Assembly (NCBI GenBank): GCA_913054425.1
Contig: CAJXJG010000088.1
Coordinates: 1-7,251, forward strand
Source: an uncultured Fidelibacterota bacterium
GTDB taxonomy: Bacteria > Fidelibacterota > Marinisomatia > Marinisomatales > UBA8229
DNA length: 7,251 bases
Direction: 5' to 3'
Below, in pieces: positions 6,651-7,251 of this stretch. Under the pieces are notes generated by a model. It searched no databases, was not told the origin of the DNA, and worked only from the letters and a program-made list of their open reading frames with translations. Each line of letters opens with the position of its first letter. The stretch's first letter is position 1. A program made the position numbers and the translations under genes.

Positions 6651-7251
6651 ATGATTAAATTATTGTTTACTTCTTTATTGTTATTGACACCGGTTTCCTT
6701 GTTTGCGGGGCCATGTTATTTGGTAATTGAGGATTCCGGAAATTACAACCCTACAACGATCAATCATTTTGTGATTTCTGTTATGTCGCAATATATTGGG
6801 AAAATCTCTCCTGTTCCACCAGCAGGAATTAGCGCTAAAAGCTGTCAGTACAGACTCTCAGTTTCTGAAACGAGAGAGTCGATAACGGTTACGATTTCAG
6901 GGAAGGACATGAATGCCTTCGGTGATTCAAACAATCCGGGATTCGCCGGAGTCCAAGAAGCTATTTTACGAGCAATTTACAGGGCAAATCCCGCCAGAAA
7001 ATCTGATATCTGCACAGCTTACTCCACAATGATCCCTTTTGATTGCGGTCAAAAATCAAGTCCCACAATTGTGTCTCCGACAACTTTGTCTCCTCCTCCT
7101 AAAGTACTTTCTTCCCCTCTGGTTGTTCAGTCAGAGAAACCTCAGACGATAATTGTACCCACAGGTAGTCTTGGAGAAATATCTGAAGTTCGGAAGAAAA
7201 TGTTAGAAAAGACTCTTGAATCAAAACTGGATGACTATTTTGCAATTGTTT
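6651..7251 (+). CDS. Exported protein of unknown function, 3'-truncated
   Basis: The frame is open from an ATG at 6651 to the window end (200 codons), so the C-terminus is missing. A Sec signal peptide is evident: M-I-K, a leucine-rich core (T-S-L-L-L-L), then S-L-F-A with likely cleavage after residue 19. Proline precedes Cys22, so this is not a lipobox. The mature part holds Cys22, Cys65, Cys121 and Cys132, which could form two disulfides in the periplasm. Residues 22 to about 132 alternate strand-like and helix-like segments; a proline/serine/threonine-rich linker follows at about 137-165, then a charged, probably helical part. I do not recognise the family. It begins 13 bases after KS2 on the same strand with no terminator between, so it may be co-transcribed, though its ribosome site is weak. 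It could belong to the pathway's envelope side or be an unrelated neighbour. Confidence 0.7.
   Translation, partial: MIKLLFTSLLLLTPVSLFAGPCYLVIEDSGNYNPTTINHFVISVMSQYIGKISPVPPAGISAKSCQYRLSVSETRESITVTISGKDMNAFGDSNNPGFAGVQEAILRAIYRANPARKSDICTAYSTMIPFDCGQKSSPTIVSPTTLSPPPKVLSSPLVVQSEKPQTIIVPTGSLGEISEVRKKMLEKTLESKLDDYFAIV
6853..6880 (+). repeat. Imperfect inverted repeat inside the exported-protein gene
   Basis: GACTCTC pairs with GAGAGTC, and inside them GTTT pairs with AAAC around a 3-base loop, with a small 1/2-base internal bulge. It lies within coding sequence and has no T-run after it, so a terminator is unlikely; function unknown. Confidence 0.45.

Noticed and set aside
1..7251. CRISPR array, tRNA/rRNA, insertion sequence or attachment site
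   Set aside because: No regular direct repeats, RNA-like segments, transposase-like frames or terminal inverted repeats were seen; coding density is almost complete.

Overview
The window is a single-strand, tightly packed stretch of a biosynthetic operon, with every gene on the + strand. Two genes are cut by the window edges. No stretch over about 35 bases lacks a gene, and I see no promoter, terminator, RNA gene or mobile element. Base composition looks moderate (GC roughly in the 40s). The aryl-polyene-like gene order suggests a Gram-negative, probably proteobacterial, genome; a predicted lipoprotein and an exported protein fit that. I cannot name a genus.

Layout: (1) 1-1020, the 3' part of a flavin-dependent halogenase-like oxidoreductase. 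(2) 1001-2344, a B12-binding-domain radical SAM enzyme whose start overlaps gene 1 by 20 bases. (3) 2376-2987, a small lipoprotein of the DUF3261 type. (4) 2984-4216, a beta-ketoacyl-ACP synthase (KS1, ApeO-like). (5) 4222-4686, a hotdog-fold 3-hydroxyacyl-ACP dehydratase (ApeP-like). (6) 4683-5408, a FabG-type 3-ketoacyl-ACP reductase (ApeQ-like). (7) 5405-6637, a second beta-ketoacyl-ACP synthase (KS2, ApeR-like). (8) 6651 to the window end, an exported protein of unknown function, open at its 3' end.

The order lipoprotein, KS, dehydratase, ketoreductase, KS matches the distal end of aryl polyene (APE) pigment clusters as I remember them, and KS2 carries sequence hallmarks of the ApeR family. 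Together KS1/KS2, the reductase and the dehydratase would run condensation, keto-reduction and dehydration with no enoyl reduction visible, which yields a conjugated polyene on an acyl carrier protein. ACPs, chain length factor, AMP ligase, acyltransferases and exporter are not in the window and would be expected upstream.

The unusual part is the front of the window. A cobalamin-type radical SAM enzyme is translationally linked to a halogenase-like flavoenzyme and sits directly before the polyene-forming genes. This suggests a modified (methylated, cyclised, halogenated or oxidised) polyene rather than a standard APE. That is inference; the chemistry cannot be read from the sequence alone.
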